A stretch of 64,000 nt of DNA, taken from assembly GCA_905221615.1 (NCBI GenBank), contig CAJNDT010006017.1, forward strand, positions 295,001 through 359,000. Direction: 5' to 3'. The notes beneath the pieces were generated by a model that had not been told where the DNA came from, made no database searches, and was given only the letters and a program-made list of their open reading frames with translations. Position 1 is the first letter of the stretch. The number at the start of each line of letters is the position of its first letter. This DNA comes from Symbiodinium sp. CCMP2592. Lineage: Eukaryota; Sar; Dinophyceae; Suessiales; Symbiodiniaceae. The position numbers and the translations under genes are program-made. Below are positions 10,557-19,964 of this stretch, piece by piece.

Positions 10557-10843
10557 CACACATCACACACACACACATACGCACACACACACACACAAAC
10601 ACGCAAACACACAAACACACACAAACACACAAACACACAAACACACAAAAACACAAAAACACAAACACACACACACACACCCACACACACACACACACAC
10701 ACAGACCCACACACGCACCCACACACGCACCCACACACGCACCCACACACGCACCCACACACGCACCCACACACGCACACACACACACGCACACACACAC
10801 ACGCACACACACGCACACGCACACACACACACACACACACACA
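10557..10843. repeat. CA-rich microsatellite with variant blocks
   Basis: CA dinucleotides with ordered variant zones: ACACAAAC-type units on the left, CACGCACCCACA-type units in the middle, and purer CA at the right, where it meets the terminal repeat of element B. Long His-Thr open frames across it are artefacts of the repeat. Confidence 0.95.
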
Positions 10844-11250
10844 CTTAGACATCCATCGCGCAGCCACTAATCAATCTGATTATCAAGCGCAGCTTGATGT
10901 ATCTCGAAAGCATGAAGCTTCCAGGGGGTCCGGTACCTATCTGGCCTCAAGGCTCATCTTCACTTGATCTCCGACTTATTCACTGTACAAGGCAAACTCC
11001 TCCAAACCTGCACATTCGATTCTATTGGGGTTTTAGGCTTAGCCCCGAGCCATATCACTTGCAACGACACTTGCACAAACACTTGCAGGTACACCAAGCT
11101 GATCAGGCTTGGTTTCCCTCTCTGATGCATAGCTTCGTTGGGTACGGTAGCATCAGAGAGCCGTACCCCCCTGCTATTTTCAGCAATTCAGCACTACTGT
11201 CCAACGTGTATCAAAAACGGTTCCTCTTGGTAACAGAGGTCCACACACAC
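10839..11250 (-). repeat. Element B terminal direct repeat (sense 3' copy)
   Basis: Matches 19052-19463 without indels; differences are C/G at 11076 versus 19289 and A/G at 11144 versus 19357. The right end is a hairpin (CCTCT 11223-11227 with AGAGG 11235-11239) followed by GGTCCACACACAC. The left end runs straight into the CA microsatellite. It contains the structured RNA region 11085-11174. Confidence 0.95.
11085..11174 (-). other. Covarying RNA structure in B terminal repeat (sense 3' copy)
   Basis: Helices in plus coordinates: outer D GCAGG 11085-11089 with CCTGC 11170-11174; C ACCAAGC 11093-11099 with GCTTGGT 11107-11113 around loop TGATCAG; B CTCTCTGATGC 11118-11128 with GCATCAGAGAG 11150-11160; A GGGTACGG 11140-11147 with CCGTACCC 11161-11168. 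A crosses B, so they form a pseudoknot or two alternative hairpins. The loop AGCTTCGTT is shared with family A. Confidence 0.75.
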
Positions 11251-11274
11251 AGTAAGCCACTAAGGCGAAACGAC

Positions 11275-11664
11275 CTAGGGTCTGGACTCCAAACGAGGAC
11301 GGTTTTCGTCCGAATATGGCTCAGCCCAGTGAAAGGTCAATGGTACTGTGTTGTTGACAGTACTGAGTTTGACATAGTACGGTAAATGAGTCCCGCTTTG
11401 CGTGAGTTTAAACGTACGCTTGGGGATGCGATTCCACTCCAAACTAATAGCCTCTTTAAGGTCGTCGATAATGCCTTCGGCCGGAATGTCGAAACATGCA
11501 ACGGTGGCACCATGATGGCGGCCATCAGAAGGCAAATTTTCAATCCAAAATCCTCGGGTCATCCGCAGCGGAGGCAGATGTTTTGGTGTCCGAGGGAGAA
11601 TAAGTGGATCATCATCTTTACCGCCATCAGGTGGAAGCGACGCTTGTGCTGCATCTCGTTTCAT
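11275..11664 (-). CDS. ORF8 of element B, small protein with ubiquitin-like pattern
   Basis: 129 aa, ATG at 11664. It is the last ORF before the sense 3' terminal repeat, the same place as ORF8 of family A. Both begin with M(T)KR-AA-A-LP and end with a hydrophobic strand (VPLTFHW here, MPVLFVR in A). The middle reads DDLKEAISLEWNRIPKRTFK, then a T-x-SGTHL segment, which resembles the helix-turn-strand pattern of ubiquitin-like beta-grasp folds. Sequence identity between A and B is low, so both homology and fold are inferences. Function is unknown. Confidence 0.55.
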   Translation of the reverse strand: MKRDAAQASLPPDGGKDDDPLILPRTPKHLPPLRMTRGFWIENLPSDGRHHGATVACFDIPAEGIIDDLKEAISLEWNRIPKRTFKLTQSGTHLPYYVKLSTVNNTVPLTFHWAEPYSDENRPRLESRP

Positions 11665-11858
11665 GGCGGATAAAGCTACACGTACACTGGGTCGCTGATG
11701 CGTGGGAGCAAGAAAACTGTACAGGCGAGTGCTCTCACTGTATGCAGGACAGAAAAATGTAAGTCAGGTCACAAGGTCGTGCCAAGAATCACTGGTAGTT
11801 TTTTCCAGCAAGTGACATGTAATCCTGTACACGTCCGGTGTCCAAATCAAAATAAGAA

Positions 11859-12269
11859 TCAAACGTTTCGGTTGGGACACTGTGCAACATACCAAAAATG
11901 GCAAGCACAACGGAGGTTGGCTCTGACCAGCATTTTTGCACAAGCCTTCGACTGTGCTGCAGGATTTCGGTGAAACTGCATCGGATCCCCAAGCGTGATA
12001 TCACTCGCTTCAGAGGGAACAGGCGAACGCTCACGTTTGTCCTTCTTGGACTTCATGGACTGCTGAGACTTATTTGGTGACCGGTCCTTTTTCAGCCTTT
12101 TGGACTTCTTGGACTTCTTGGTCTTCTTGCACTTGTTGGAGGACTTCTTAACCCAAGACGCCACCTCTGTGGGTGCGGAGTCTTTGGGAGGATCGAAAGC
12201 CGAAGACCAGGAACTGGCATCATCTGGAAGTTCATCATATGGTACCCCGTTGTCTTGACGGGAAGCCAT
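11859..12269 (-). CDS. ORF7 of element B, Lys-rich protein with Cys/His knuckle
   Basis: 136 aa from the ATG at 12269. Acidic/Ser N-terminus, a central poly-Lys/Ser tract (~50-90), then a short conserved C-terminal motif: C-AKMLVRANLR-C-A-C-H-x6-C-PN. The family A homologue has the same spacing, C-x10-C-x-C-H-x6-C, and the same AKMLVRA core although the rest has diverged. The spacing suggests a zinc knuckle or other metal-binding hook; with the basic tract, nucleic-acid binding is likely (inference). Confidence 0.65.
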   Translation of the reverse strand: MASRQDNGVPYDELPDDASSWSSAFDPPKDSAPTEVASWVKKSSNKCKKTKKSKKSKRLKKDRSPNKSQQSMKSKKDKRERSPVPSEASDITLGDPMQFHRNPAAQSKACAKMLVRANLRCACHFWYVAQCPNRNV

Positions 12270-12561
12270 GCCGGTGTGTCGAGAAATCAAGACGGAAACG
12301 GCTGGCGGTACCACATGAGTAAAAAAGGGAAAAACGCCTTCGGCTCAACGAGAGACAGAAAGAGAAAGGGGAGAGAGAAAGGGCGAAAAAGACATAAAAC
12401 TGAGCGTAACGCTCCTACGCGCTGTTTTGCAATGCGCAAAGACGGTTCCACGTTAGTGGTGCAGGCGCTCTAATCCAGTAATGATGAAAGTCCCAAAAAT
12501 GTCAATTGGGAAAACGAATTAAGCAGACAGATCGTCTGCTGTTCCAGCATGACAAAAGCTC

Positions 12562-12819
12562 TCACGGTGATGCATCTCGCTTGCGTTTTCGGGGCGACAA
12601 AGAATTGGCGCTCTCAGTAGGGAGGTTCAAGTCCACCGAAGAAGTGGTCTGAGAAGCCTGGTGCCACTGATTGTCAGCAGCCAAACGATCCGAAATCCAG
12701 CGAGAGGTGGCGGGAAACCAAGATTTCCACCACGTTTCATTGCCACTGGGTTCTTGAATTTTGACCCAATAAAATCGCCACGAAACAGTCGGAGAACGCG
12801 ATCGGGATCGATCCGACAT
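12562..12819 (-). CDS. ORF6 of element B, SR-like Trp-rich small protein
   Basis: 85 aa from the ATG at 12819 (an upstream in-frame opening to 12858 is less likely because the homology starts at MSDRSRSRSP). It begins with RSRSRSPT, followed by several Trp (WRFYW, WWKSWF, then S-RWI), and ends in a basic SPRKRKRD tail. The family A protein at 21290-21523 has the same layout: RSRSPTAS, W-x-W-x-W, WWREYF, S-EWI and a KRKRSRTP tail. The tail looks like a nuclear localisation signal. Function is unknown. Confidence 0.6.
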   Translation of the reverse strand: MSDRSRSRSPTVSWRFYWVKIQEPSGNETWWKSWFPATSRWISDRLAADNQWHQASQTTSSVDLNLPTESANSLSPRKRKRDASP

Positions 12820-12962
12820 GGCGTGTACCGCTGAAAGCCGAACGCTGGAACTGAACAAAGCAATTTGAAAAACCTAAGCAGACACATTGCATGCAAGACT
12901 CTTCTGCATATACATTCTGTATTGCACCAGTCTTTTTTCATGCATGACGGACTCCATAAATC

Positions 12963-14843
12963 TTAAGCCTCTCTCTGTACATCGGAGACCGGTAAAGCTT
13001 CGGTGCTTCGTACAGAGTACTCCAAGCCAGGCCAGCTGACTCCCCAATCCTGTCCTTCCCCCGTTTCAAAAGTAATCGGCCGGGGATTGTTGGGGGTGGA
13101 CATCGGCAACGTAATGGAATGGGTGCTTGACAAAATCCAAATTTTGTCAATGCGTCCTGCGGCTTCACGTACCGCCCAGCGCTTATCTCCTGAAGGGGAG
13201 TGTACAAGCGGGTGGAACTTGCACAAGTGTCCTTCATGTACAGTACTGGAGGATTTGGATTTGTGATGCGCAGATCCAAGATATCCTCCCACGACCACTC
13301 CTGCGGAATTCTTCGTGGAGTGGTGCAGTTTTGACACGAAGTCTAACTTGCTCTCTTCGTAGTACACGTTTTGTGTGGCTTTGCCATAAAAGGAGCACAC
13401 ATGATCGTGCGGCGCCACATGTACAGCTTCGGCGGTAGAGCGAATGACCCTGCCCAACGTGAGGATGCCGACCAGGCCTTCGGCCGTGGTCCCGTGTCCC
13501 CAAAGATAATAGCAATTGGTCTGCTCTTCAGGGCCTGGCATATTTGCCACTGGAAACTCCCAAACATGCAATGCTTCTTGGGGCATGGCATACGCCTTGG
13601 CATCATGCTGAAAAACTGCCTTATATGGTATCTTGCTGGCCAAAATGGACCGGGCAAGAGTGACAATCTCCCGTTGGCCAATAGGAATCACAGGCAGAAA
13701 AGGTCGGTCTGCCTGGCCAAATCGGGTCAACAAAAATTTCAGCACATCCTCAACATCCTCTTTGAGGATTTTGGAAACTGGCAATGAACGTTGCCGAGTA
13801 AAAGTGATGCGATCAGTGAATCTTCGCATATGAGAATGTGGGATAATAGGCCACGTATGCAAGCCTTCAGTTGTGAGAAAATTCTCATGATAATGCAAAA
13901 CAAAGAACATATACGCCAAGAGAGGACTCATTCCCTCCTCATAGAAATCGACAGCATTGCGGCCTTTGGCTCGAGCTGTGATTTGCTCTCGCAGTTGTTC
14001 ATAGCTGCTGCGATGAGCAGCATGAAATAGCTGTTCCTCATCAACAGAAATCAAACCGGATTGAGCAGGAGGAACTGGGCTCTTTGGAGCCGGATTCTTG
14101 GGAGGTGTCTTGGGCGACGTGTTCTTGTGAAAATCCGGTGAGGGAGCTGCCGCGACAGGCTCCTTGTTATTCAAAATCGGGCCTGTCTCCGGTTTGCTTT
14201 GTGCATTGCCGGGAGCTCCAAAAGCTTGAGCAGCCCGATGTAATGCATCAGTGGCTGCTTGAGAATGTGAAGCAGGAGCTCGAACTCTGGGTGTTACTGG
14301 CCTTTGGCTCAGAGTCCCAGCAGGAACACTAGGTACCCATTGCCCCGGCGGTCGCTGTGGACTGTTGCTGGGCCCTTTGTTTTCATGAGGCCGGGAACGG
14401 ACAGAAGCCGGCTCAATAGATCTCGGTCTGGGCCGGGGTGGCATGTTTTCTAAGCTGGCAGAACGAAAAGGTGGGCGCATCGGAGGAACTGCACTGACCG
14501 ACCTTGTTGGTGGTCGAGTGGGAGGCTGAGGGGGAGGCAGGACTGGTCGAACTGGGGCCGCGGGAGGTCCCTCAGGGTGACGTTCATGCCGATGATGTCG
14601 ACGCCGTCGTCGTCTCGAGCGACTGCGATCATGACGCTCACGGCTGGGGTGAGTAGACATGGCCGGCTCACCCGGTGCGAGTTGAATTGGAAGCGGAGCT
14701 CGAGGTGGTGGGTGTACCGAAACCGACCGAGCTCTACTAGCTTCCTGAGGAGTCGAAAGAATTGTAACCGGAGGTTGTGGTCCGCTTGAAGTCTGCACTC
14801 CAGGGGGTCCTCCGTAGAAGTGAAAATGGTATTGCTGAGCCAT
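12963..14843 (-). CDS. ORF1-like protein of element B (Pro/Arg-rich N-terminus, HGT-motif domain)
   Basis: 626 aa, ATG at 14843 (MAQQYHFHFYGGPPG). Residues ~20-270 are low complexity: Pro-rich with an Arg/Ser/His cluster (RSRSRRRRRRHHRHERH). The C-terminal ~350 residues are globular and match family A ORF1 at WGHGTTAEGLVGIL - SFYGKA - VVVGGY. The HGT...IL...YG order is vaguely like ART/PARP folds; catalytic residues cannot be assigned. In family A this protein is encoded upstream of ORF2, whereas here it follows the RT, so the module has moved. Only 156 nt separate it from ORF3. Confidence 0.7.
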   Translation of the reverse strand: MAQQYHFHFYGGPPGVQTSSGPQPPVTILSTPQEASRARSVSVHPPPRAPLPIQLAPGEPAMSTHPSRERHDRSRSRRRRRRHHRHERHPEGPPAAPVRPVLPPPQPPTRPPTRSVSAVPPMRPPFRSASLENMPPRPRPRSIEPASVRSRPHENKGPSNSPQRPPGQWVPSVPAGTLSQRPVTPRVRAPASHSQAATDALHRAAQAFGAPGNAQSKPETGPILNNKEPVAAAPSPDFHKNTSPKTPPKNPAPKSPVPPAQSGLISVDEEQLFHAAHRSSYEQLREQITARAKGRNAVDFYEEGMSPLLAYMFFVLHYHENFLTTEGLHTWPIIPHSHMRRFTDRITFTRQRSLPVSKILKEDVEDVLKFLLTRFGQADRPFLPVIPIGQREIVTLARSILASKIPYKAVFQHDAKAYAMPQEALHVWEFPVANMPGPEEQTNCYYLWGHGTTAEGLVGILTLGRVIRSTAEAVHVAPHDHVCSFYGKATQNVYYEESKLDFVSKLHHSTKNSAGVVVGGYLGSAHHKSKSSSTVHEGHLCKFHPLVHSPSGDKRWAVREAAGRIDKIWILSSTHSITLPMSTPNNPRPITFETGEGQDWGVSWPGLEYSVRSTEALPVSDVQREA

Positions 14844-14999
14844 GGCTCGAGATTGAAATATTCCTTCAACAGGCCGATACCCAGCTGAAAACCAATGCAG
14901 CTATGGTGCTGAATCAGTAGCTCACGTGCACAATTAGGAACACACAAAACATTGCAAAGAGGCAGCGAAACTCTCAATCGAATGACTTATTTGTTGACT

Positions 15000-17719
15000 T
15001 CATTGCAACGCATTCACAGGAAAGCCTGCCTGTACATACAGTTGCTTGAGTCTGCGAAGTTGTCCCGGTCTTGACTCGGGGGGCCAGGAATACTGGCGAA
15101 TCAAAGATGCTCGAGAAAAGTATCCCGAGGCTGCCAGTTGCCACGATCCAGCGCTGTTGGGCGAGCGGATCTGCCACGGTTGCTCCGGGAGATTAAAAGT
15201 TGCTGAGCGAGTCTTGGCACAAATGGTAAAACCCAACCATTGATGGTCTGACACAGTTTCCAACTGAATCCCATCATAAAAGTTGGGATCGCAGAATCTC
15301 CGGAGTTGGGACGATAGTAGAATTTTCTGAGGTCCCAGAATCAGTCTGTTATCGACGTAACGGAGAAACAAGAAAGACGATTGGATGGCTGTTGGCAAGA
15401 ATTGCAAAAACTGCCGCTCGGCCAGGATTACAGGAAGTCCGGAGAGGATCGGAGATATTTGATTGCCTATACACGTCCCCTCCACTTGCTGCCTGCACTT
15501 TCCAGCAGCTGTAAAAACGCCCGTGGCGAAGGATAGATCCACAATCAGCGGAACATCGGAAACCCAACACCTCTTTAAGTTTGATTTCGTTCTCCCCCGA
15601 GGTTTGCCCGGGTGTCCCGTTTTTGACAACATATCGATCGAAAGGATCGAACAGCCAGAAGTTTGGCAGTATTCCTGGACAATCAAATGCACTGCGTGCA
15701 TGATATCTTTTCGGGGAACTGCGTTGAAAAATCCCACGAGATCGTCGTTCCATTCGACGTCTTCCTCTTGGCTGGGCTTCGCCCAATAAGCATGAAGAGA
15801 CTTCCAGAGTTGTGGCATGCTCTGCATGCCTGGGCTGTCAGCAAACAGCGTCTTGACCATTAAGGTTAACGCAATGGAAGTCAGCTCCAATAGCTTGCTG
15901 CACAACGAATTGGAGTACGAAATGATGGTCCGTCCCTTGGCAAACTGTTTCTTCCGTTTCAGGAACACAGTGCCTTGGGGCAGCGGAGCTGCTTCTTTGA
16001 AGGCCCAGGCGTATCTTCTGGACAGATCTCGAGGAACGCGCTTCAAAATGCGCTGTCTCCATTCTTCAGGGGTACCATCAAGAGTACGAAACACAGAAGG
16101 ATCGTTCCATGTGGTGCTGACTCCTCGAAGGAAGAAGCGAGGACAATAGCACTCGACATGATTCGGATGATGATCTTCGTTGTACAGAACAAAATCCGAG
16201 TGCAAGGCAGACTTCACCTTCTGTACCAAAGCCCAGTGTAGTCTGTCTGATTGTTCCAGGGCTGCAACGTGTTGCTGCCACTGGTGATCGCAAAAGGATT
16301 GAAAAATTGGATGCAACGTCGCTGGTAGCTTGTGTCTCTTGAGCCACTGATCAAACAGAGCTCTGGACTTGGCCATCCAGTGATTGCGGCCTGGGAAAAA
16401 GGTGCTCGCGGCACTGGCCGATAAGATGCTCGAACAGCCTGGTAGTAGCTTGGTCAGGTTCTCGTGGCCAGACACGAAGCAATGAGCAGGAAGTTTTCCT
16501 GCAAACTGCTCACACGGACAGTGCACCGACTCCAAATCAAAGTCGTGCTCCCACATCGTTTCTTCCCAAGATCGGAAGTTGTGGAGAAATTTCTTGATAC
16601 TCTGGTGCGGAACTTCACGTAGGCTGTTCTTTGGAACATGAAAAGATGGAAAAAGATACTTGTACCGGAGGATGAGGTCTTGTAACCACTTCTCGCACTC
16701 CTTGGAAAACGAAGGAGACGCAGTTGGCAGGACTCCCAAAGGTCGGGAGGTCCGTGGCCAGTGCATCTTCTTGCGAAACTTGACTACACCTTTGAGTATT
16801 CCTTGCACCCTGTTGCGATGAGGGTTTTCGATATTGCGACTGAGCTTGATGAGGGCATACACTTCCTCGTCAGCCGTCTTGTTGGATCGGAGCAGCTTCG
16901 CTGTTTCAAAGGATGCTCGGGTTCTCGATGCCATCTTAAACAGAAGTCCCCAGGCTAACTCCCGAGAGTCATGAATGAAGAATTTCGAACTGCGACCAAA
17001 CATGCGCTTTCGCAGTTTGCGCCAAAGTCGGAGGCCAAAGGTGCAATACAATGACCCTCTGCGTTTGGACGAAATTCGGAAACCGAGAGCGGTCTTTTAA
17101 TGAGAGACATTGCTCTCGGATAATTCAAAGGTGCCTGCCATTGAGCAATGAGTTCGTGCTCAACAGTCCAAGCTCGCTGGTAGCTGTCACAAAATTCCAG
17201 CGGAACAAGCACAAACTGGAAAAGGTTGTGTTGGGATGCCCAATATCTCAGGGACAATTCTGCATCCACAAATTCGGTTCTTTGAAGTCTTCTGTAGACT
17301 GCCATGCGGTTCAAATGCCGCTTGGCTGCACCGACAGCAGTGCTTCCCACATACAGAAGTGATGAGGGCTGACGGTAGCCCGAACGAAATCGACCCATGT
17401 CGAAATCAACTTGAAAAATGCAATATACAGTGTTCGGCTTCTCAAACAGAGAATAATGCAGAGTATCTGGATCCACTCCGAACTGCTGCAATCTCCGAAC
17501 AATCTTGAATCTGTGTGAATCATCTTGGCTGGGTGCATTGAGGTAAAACAACAACACCAACGACATCAATGTATGCACCCAAATCAGCGGAGCCATGGGT
17601 ATTCCATCGCCAAACTCCAACATGAAGGCTGCTGCTGTACCAAGCGTGCACACTGCTGAAGCAAGCCTCTTACGGACCTGAATCGGCTGGTGTCGCACCG
17701 TTTTTGCTTGGGTAGCTAG
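15000..17719 (-). pseudogene. ORF3 of element B: GIY-YIG - reverse transcriptase, one frameshift
   Basis: It opens directly after the ORF2 TGA, in frame. The first frame (to 16955) carries the nuclease: TVYCIF, LLYVGST, then E-x2-LI and PLNYP. The second frame (from ~17051 to 15000) carries the RT: KKQFAKGRTII, motif A DDLVGFFNAVP, B block EGTCIGNQISPIL and motif C RYVDNR. The phase changes near 17045-17090, where family A is continuous, so this is probably a single-base mutation or an assembly error. The second Asp of motif C is Asn, as in family A. Apart from the frameshift the protein is co-linear with A and looks recently active. Confidence 0.8.
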
Positions 17720-17722
17720 TCA
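17720..17722 (-). other. In-frame UGA-CUA between ORF2 and ORF3 of element B
   Basis: In sense: GAA TCA GCT TGA CTA GCT ACC CAA GCA. ORF3 follows in the same frame without another stop; the first candidate start codon of the downstream frame is GTG. UGA CUA is the best-known stop read-through context. It parallels the TGA CTC of family A. Confidence 0.65.
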
Positions 17723-18709
17723 AGCTGATTCAAACTGACATGCACCAATGAACGAAGACAAATTGGTGAATGACATCTTGCTGGCATGGCTTTTCTTCAC
17801 GCCGTACTTGATAGCGAGATCTGCCAGGCTTTGCCGATCAGTGGCTGAATCTTTCAGCACAGAGCAAACATCAGCCACATGTTTCTTAAAAGCTGCAGCT
17901 TGACCACGAAACTGGCTCTGATGCTTCTTGAGCCATTTCTCAACAACATCAGGAGAGCTGGAACTCGGAACAGAGTTCGGCGGATTCTGGAGTTCCGCAT
18001 TCAAAATCTGCTCAGCTGACGGTGATGGTGAAGCGGTGGGCTTTGGGCCAGTTTTGGCCTGCTTCTTCTCTGGAGTAAGAGCAATCCCAGCTTCCTTCAA
18101 CTTTCGCTTCGCACGAGCAAGCTGTTCACTCTCAGGCGATTGCTGGTTTGAATCCGCCGGAGGGGGCGAATTGGCTTTGATTGTTGAAACAATTTCGCCA
18201 AGCAATGGTTGCATAAATCTCGCAGACTCCCTGTGCTTGTCAGGCGGAGCTGGGCCGTGCATATTTGCCGCCACGGCATCAAGATCAATCCGGTCTTGCC
18301 GAATGTGACGAAGCAGGTTAGTCACAAACACTGCTTCTGAAATCGACCTCACGAACACTAGGCTCTGAAATTCTCCATTGGACAAACAACGGAGACTGAA
18401 GTCATCAAGACCTTTTCTCGTCAGGTCTGAGACACGAAGATCGGCGACATCTTTTCCAGCCAGTCCAGCTTTCGTAGACCAGGGCGTGGATTGGATGTTA
18501 CGAAAGAACTTCTTGCCAGAAATAGCATTCTTGTCGTAACACTCCCAGTCACTGGTAAAAGACGATGGGATGGCAACATTGGTGCTGGGAACAGACTGTT
18601 GAGGAGATTTTTGCCAGTCACGGTTGTTCCAACCCGACGATCCTTTCTTCTCCCAAGACGAACTAGCCCAGGACGACTTGGCCCAATCTTGTTCACGGGC
18701 CCACGACAT
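17720..18709 (-). CDS. ORF2 of element B (gag-like protein)
   Basis: 329 aa, ATG at 18709 (MSWAREQDWAKSSW), first ORF after the sense 5' terminal repeat. It shares NIQSTPWS and RSISEAVFVTNLL - RIDLDAVAA with family A ORF2, in the same order and spacing, and a C-terminal segment (AIKYGVKKSHASK here, AVAWGVPPKAIDK in A). The central linker is Pro/Ser/Lys-rich. No enzyme motif is seen. Position upstream of an in-frame RT across a UGA suggests a gag-like role, packaging the template RNA (inference). It is shorter than the A protein because the Pro-rich N-terminus is reduced. Confidence 0.7.
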   Translation of the reverse strand: MSWAREQDWAKSSWASSSWEKKGSSGWNNRDWQKSPQQSVPSTNVAIPSSFTSDWECYDKNAISGKKFFRNIQSTPWSTKAGLAGKDVADLRVSDLTRKGLDDFSLRCLSNGEFQSLVFVRSISEAVFVTNLLRHIRQDRIDLDAVAANMHGPAPPDKHRESARFMQPLLGEIVSTIKANSPPPADSNQQSPESEQLARAKRKLKEAGIALTPEKKQAKTGPKPTASPSPSAEQILNAELQNPPNSVPSSSSPDVVEKWLKKHQSQFRGQAAAFKKHVADVCSVLKDSATDRQSLADLAIKYGVKKSHASKMSFTNLSSFIGACQFESA

Positions 18710-19051
18710 GATCGCAAGAGATTGCTACAGGATTGTGTCTCGGAGCTGAAATCGTGGTCTGCGGATAGAAAAGCCGTTGGTTCCATCGGATCTGCAAAAA
18801 TTCAGGACCTGCAATGAAACCTGGCATCAAACCTGACATTAAGTCAGGAGCGGAGAAAACATCACGACTGAAGTAATCAGATGTCTGCACCATCGGAGCA
18901 GCAAATTCAGTCGGACCTGTGAGGACCACGACGGGCCCAAAACAATGTATCCCTGCCTTTATCAGATCCACCCTGGCAGGTACTCGCACGGGCTAACCCC
19001 GCCGCAGGTAGCGCGGTAAACGAATACAAGACCAGCTTGTAACTACCTGGG

Positions 19052-19454
19052 ACACACTTAGACATCCATCGCGCAGCCACTAATCAATCTGATTATCAAG
19101 CGCAGCTTGATGTATCTCGAAAGCATGAAGCTTCCAGGGGGTCCGGTACCTATCTGGCCTCAAGGCTCATCTTCACTTGATCTCCGACTTATTCACTGTA
19201 CAAGGCAAACTCCTCCAAACCTGCACATTCGATTCTATTGGGGTTTTAGGCTTAGCCCCGAGCCATATCACTTGCAACGACACTTGCAGAAACACTTGCA
19301 GGTACACCAAGCTGATCAGGCTTGGTTTCCCTCTCTGATGCATAGCTTCGTTGGGTGCGGTAGCATCAGAGAGCCGTACCCCCCTGCTATTTTCAGCAAT
19401 TCAGCACTACTGTCCAACGTGTATCAAAAACGGTTCCTCTTGGTAACAGAGGTC

Positions 19455-19463
<9 letters not shown>
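19052..19463 (-). repeat. Element B terminal direct repeat (sense 5' copy)
   Basis: Second copy of 10839-11250, about 99.5% identical. It is followed on the plus side by CA repeat (to 19512). Helix A here reads GGGTGCGG (19353-19360) with CCGTACCC (19374-19381), one G-T pair replacing A-T. Confidence 0.95.
19298..19387 (-). other. Covarying RNA structure in B terminal repeat (sense 5' copy)
   Basis: Same fold as 11085-11174, displaced by 8213 bp: D, C, B and A helices are all retained, with one wobble-type change in A. Confidence 0.7.
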
Positions 19464-19486
<23 letters not shown>

Positions 19487-19512
19487 CACACACACACAGA
19501 CACACACACACA
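19454..19512. repeat. CA microsatellite separating elements B and A
   Basis: Mostly CA with CG and GA interruptions. It is the only sequence between the terminal repeat of B and that of A, so the two elements are in tandem with a microsatellite junction. Confidence 0.95.
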
Positions 19513-19880
19513 CTGATGGATTCGGCCAAGAGTACGAGTGCAAGAGGAAAAGAGAGAGGCATGTTGTTCATGTTGCAAAGTTTTGTCAGATTGTGGCAAC
19601 CGTACAACTTGTTTGTCTAATCTGGACACCACAGGGGGCCTGTCCTCAAAACTAATCTTGGCACCACAGGGGGCTGCCATGCAGGTACACAGGACTGATC
19701 AGGTCCCGCTTCCCACTTGCATCCACAGCTTCGTTGAGTGTGGTAGGACGCAAGTGCCACACTCCCCTGCAACAGTTGATTTGGTAAATGTCCAATGCCG
19801 GATTATGTTGAAAAGCGAAATTGCAAACAGTGTAGGAGTGACCCTCTGCTCCCATGTGCTAGGGAGGTTCACACACACAC
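19509..19880 (-). repeat. Element A terminal direct repeat (sense 3' copy)
   Basis: Identical by eye to 30007-30378. It holds a short internal duplication (ACCACAGGGGGC at ~19627 and ~19662), the structured region 19681-19770, and a terminal hairpin CTCCC 19849-19853 with GGGAG 19862-19866, followed by GGTTCACACAC. This mirrors the hairpin plus GGTCCACACAC end of element B. Confidence 0.95.
19681..19770 (-). other. Covarying RNA structure in A terminal repeat (sense 3' copy)
   Basis: Plus coordinates: D GCAGG 19681-19685 with CCTGC 19766-19770; C GGAC 19692-19695 with GTCC 19703-19706 around TGATCAG; B CACTTGCATCC 19714-19724 with GGACGCAAGTG 19746-19756 (one G-U in the sense RNA); A GAGTGTGG 19736-19743 with CCACACTC 19757-19764. 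Stem sequences A, B and C differ from element B, but pairing, spacing and loops are kept. Confidence 0.75.
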
Positions 19881-19964
19881 AGCCCCAATGGGGCGTACAT
19901 GCTTCAAGTAGAGTGAAAGGTCTGATGCGCGGCAATAGGAGTGAATGGCGCACTTTTCTCGCTG

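Larger units (their letters stand above)
10839..19463 (-). mobile_element. Family B polycistronic GIY-YIG/RT retroelement, complete copy
   Basis: The element is delimited by 412-bp direct terminal repeats (10839-11250 and 19052-19463; period 8213 bp, two mismatches seen). Sense-order content on the minus strand is terminal repeat, ORF2, UGA, ORF3 (GIY-YIG/RT), ORF1-like, ORF6-like, ORF7-like, ORF8-like, terminal repeat. CA repeat flanks both ends. The near identity of the repeats indicates a recent insertion, although ORF3 has a frameshift. Compared with family A it lacks ORF4 and ORF5, and the ORF1 homologue is placed after the RT. Confidence 0.85.

Noticed and set aside
13632-13653. Spliced-leader-like CCATTTTGGC on the minus strand
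   Set aside because: It lies inside the continuous coding sequence of element B ORF1-like and is most likely a chance match.
19509-19880. Hammerhead ribozyme in the terminal repeats
   Set aside because: CTGATG strings occur, but I could not place CUGANGA, GAAA and the cleavage triplet around a three-way junction in both families. A covariance-model search would settle it.
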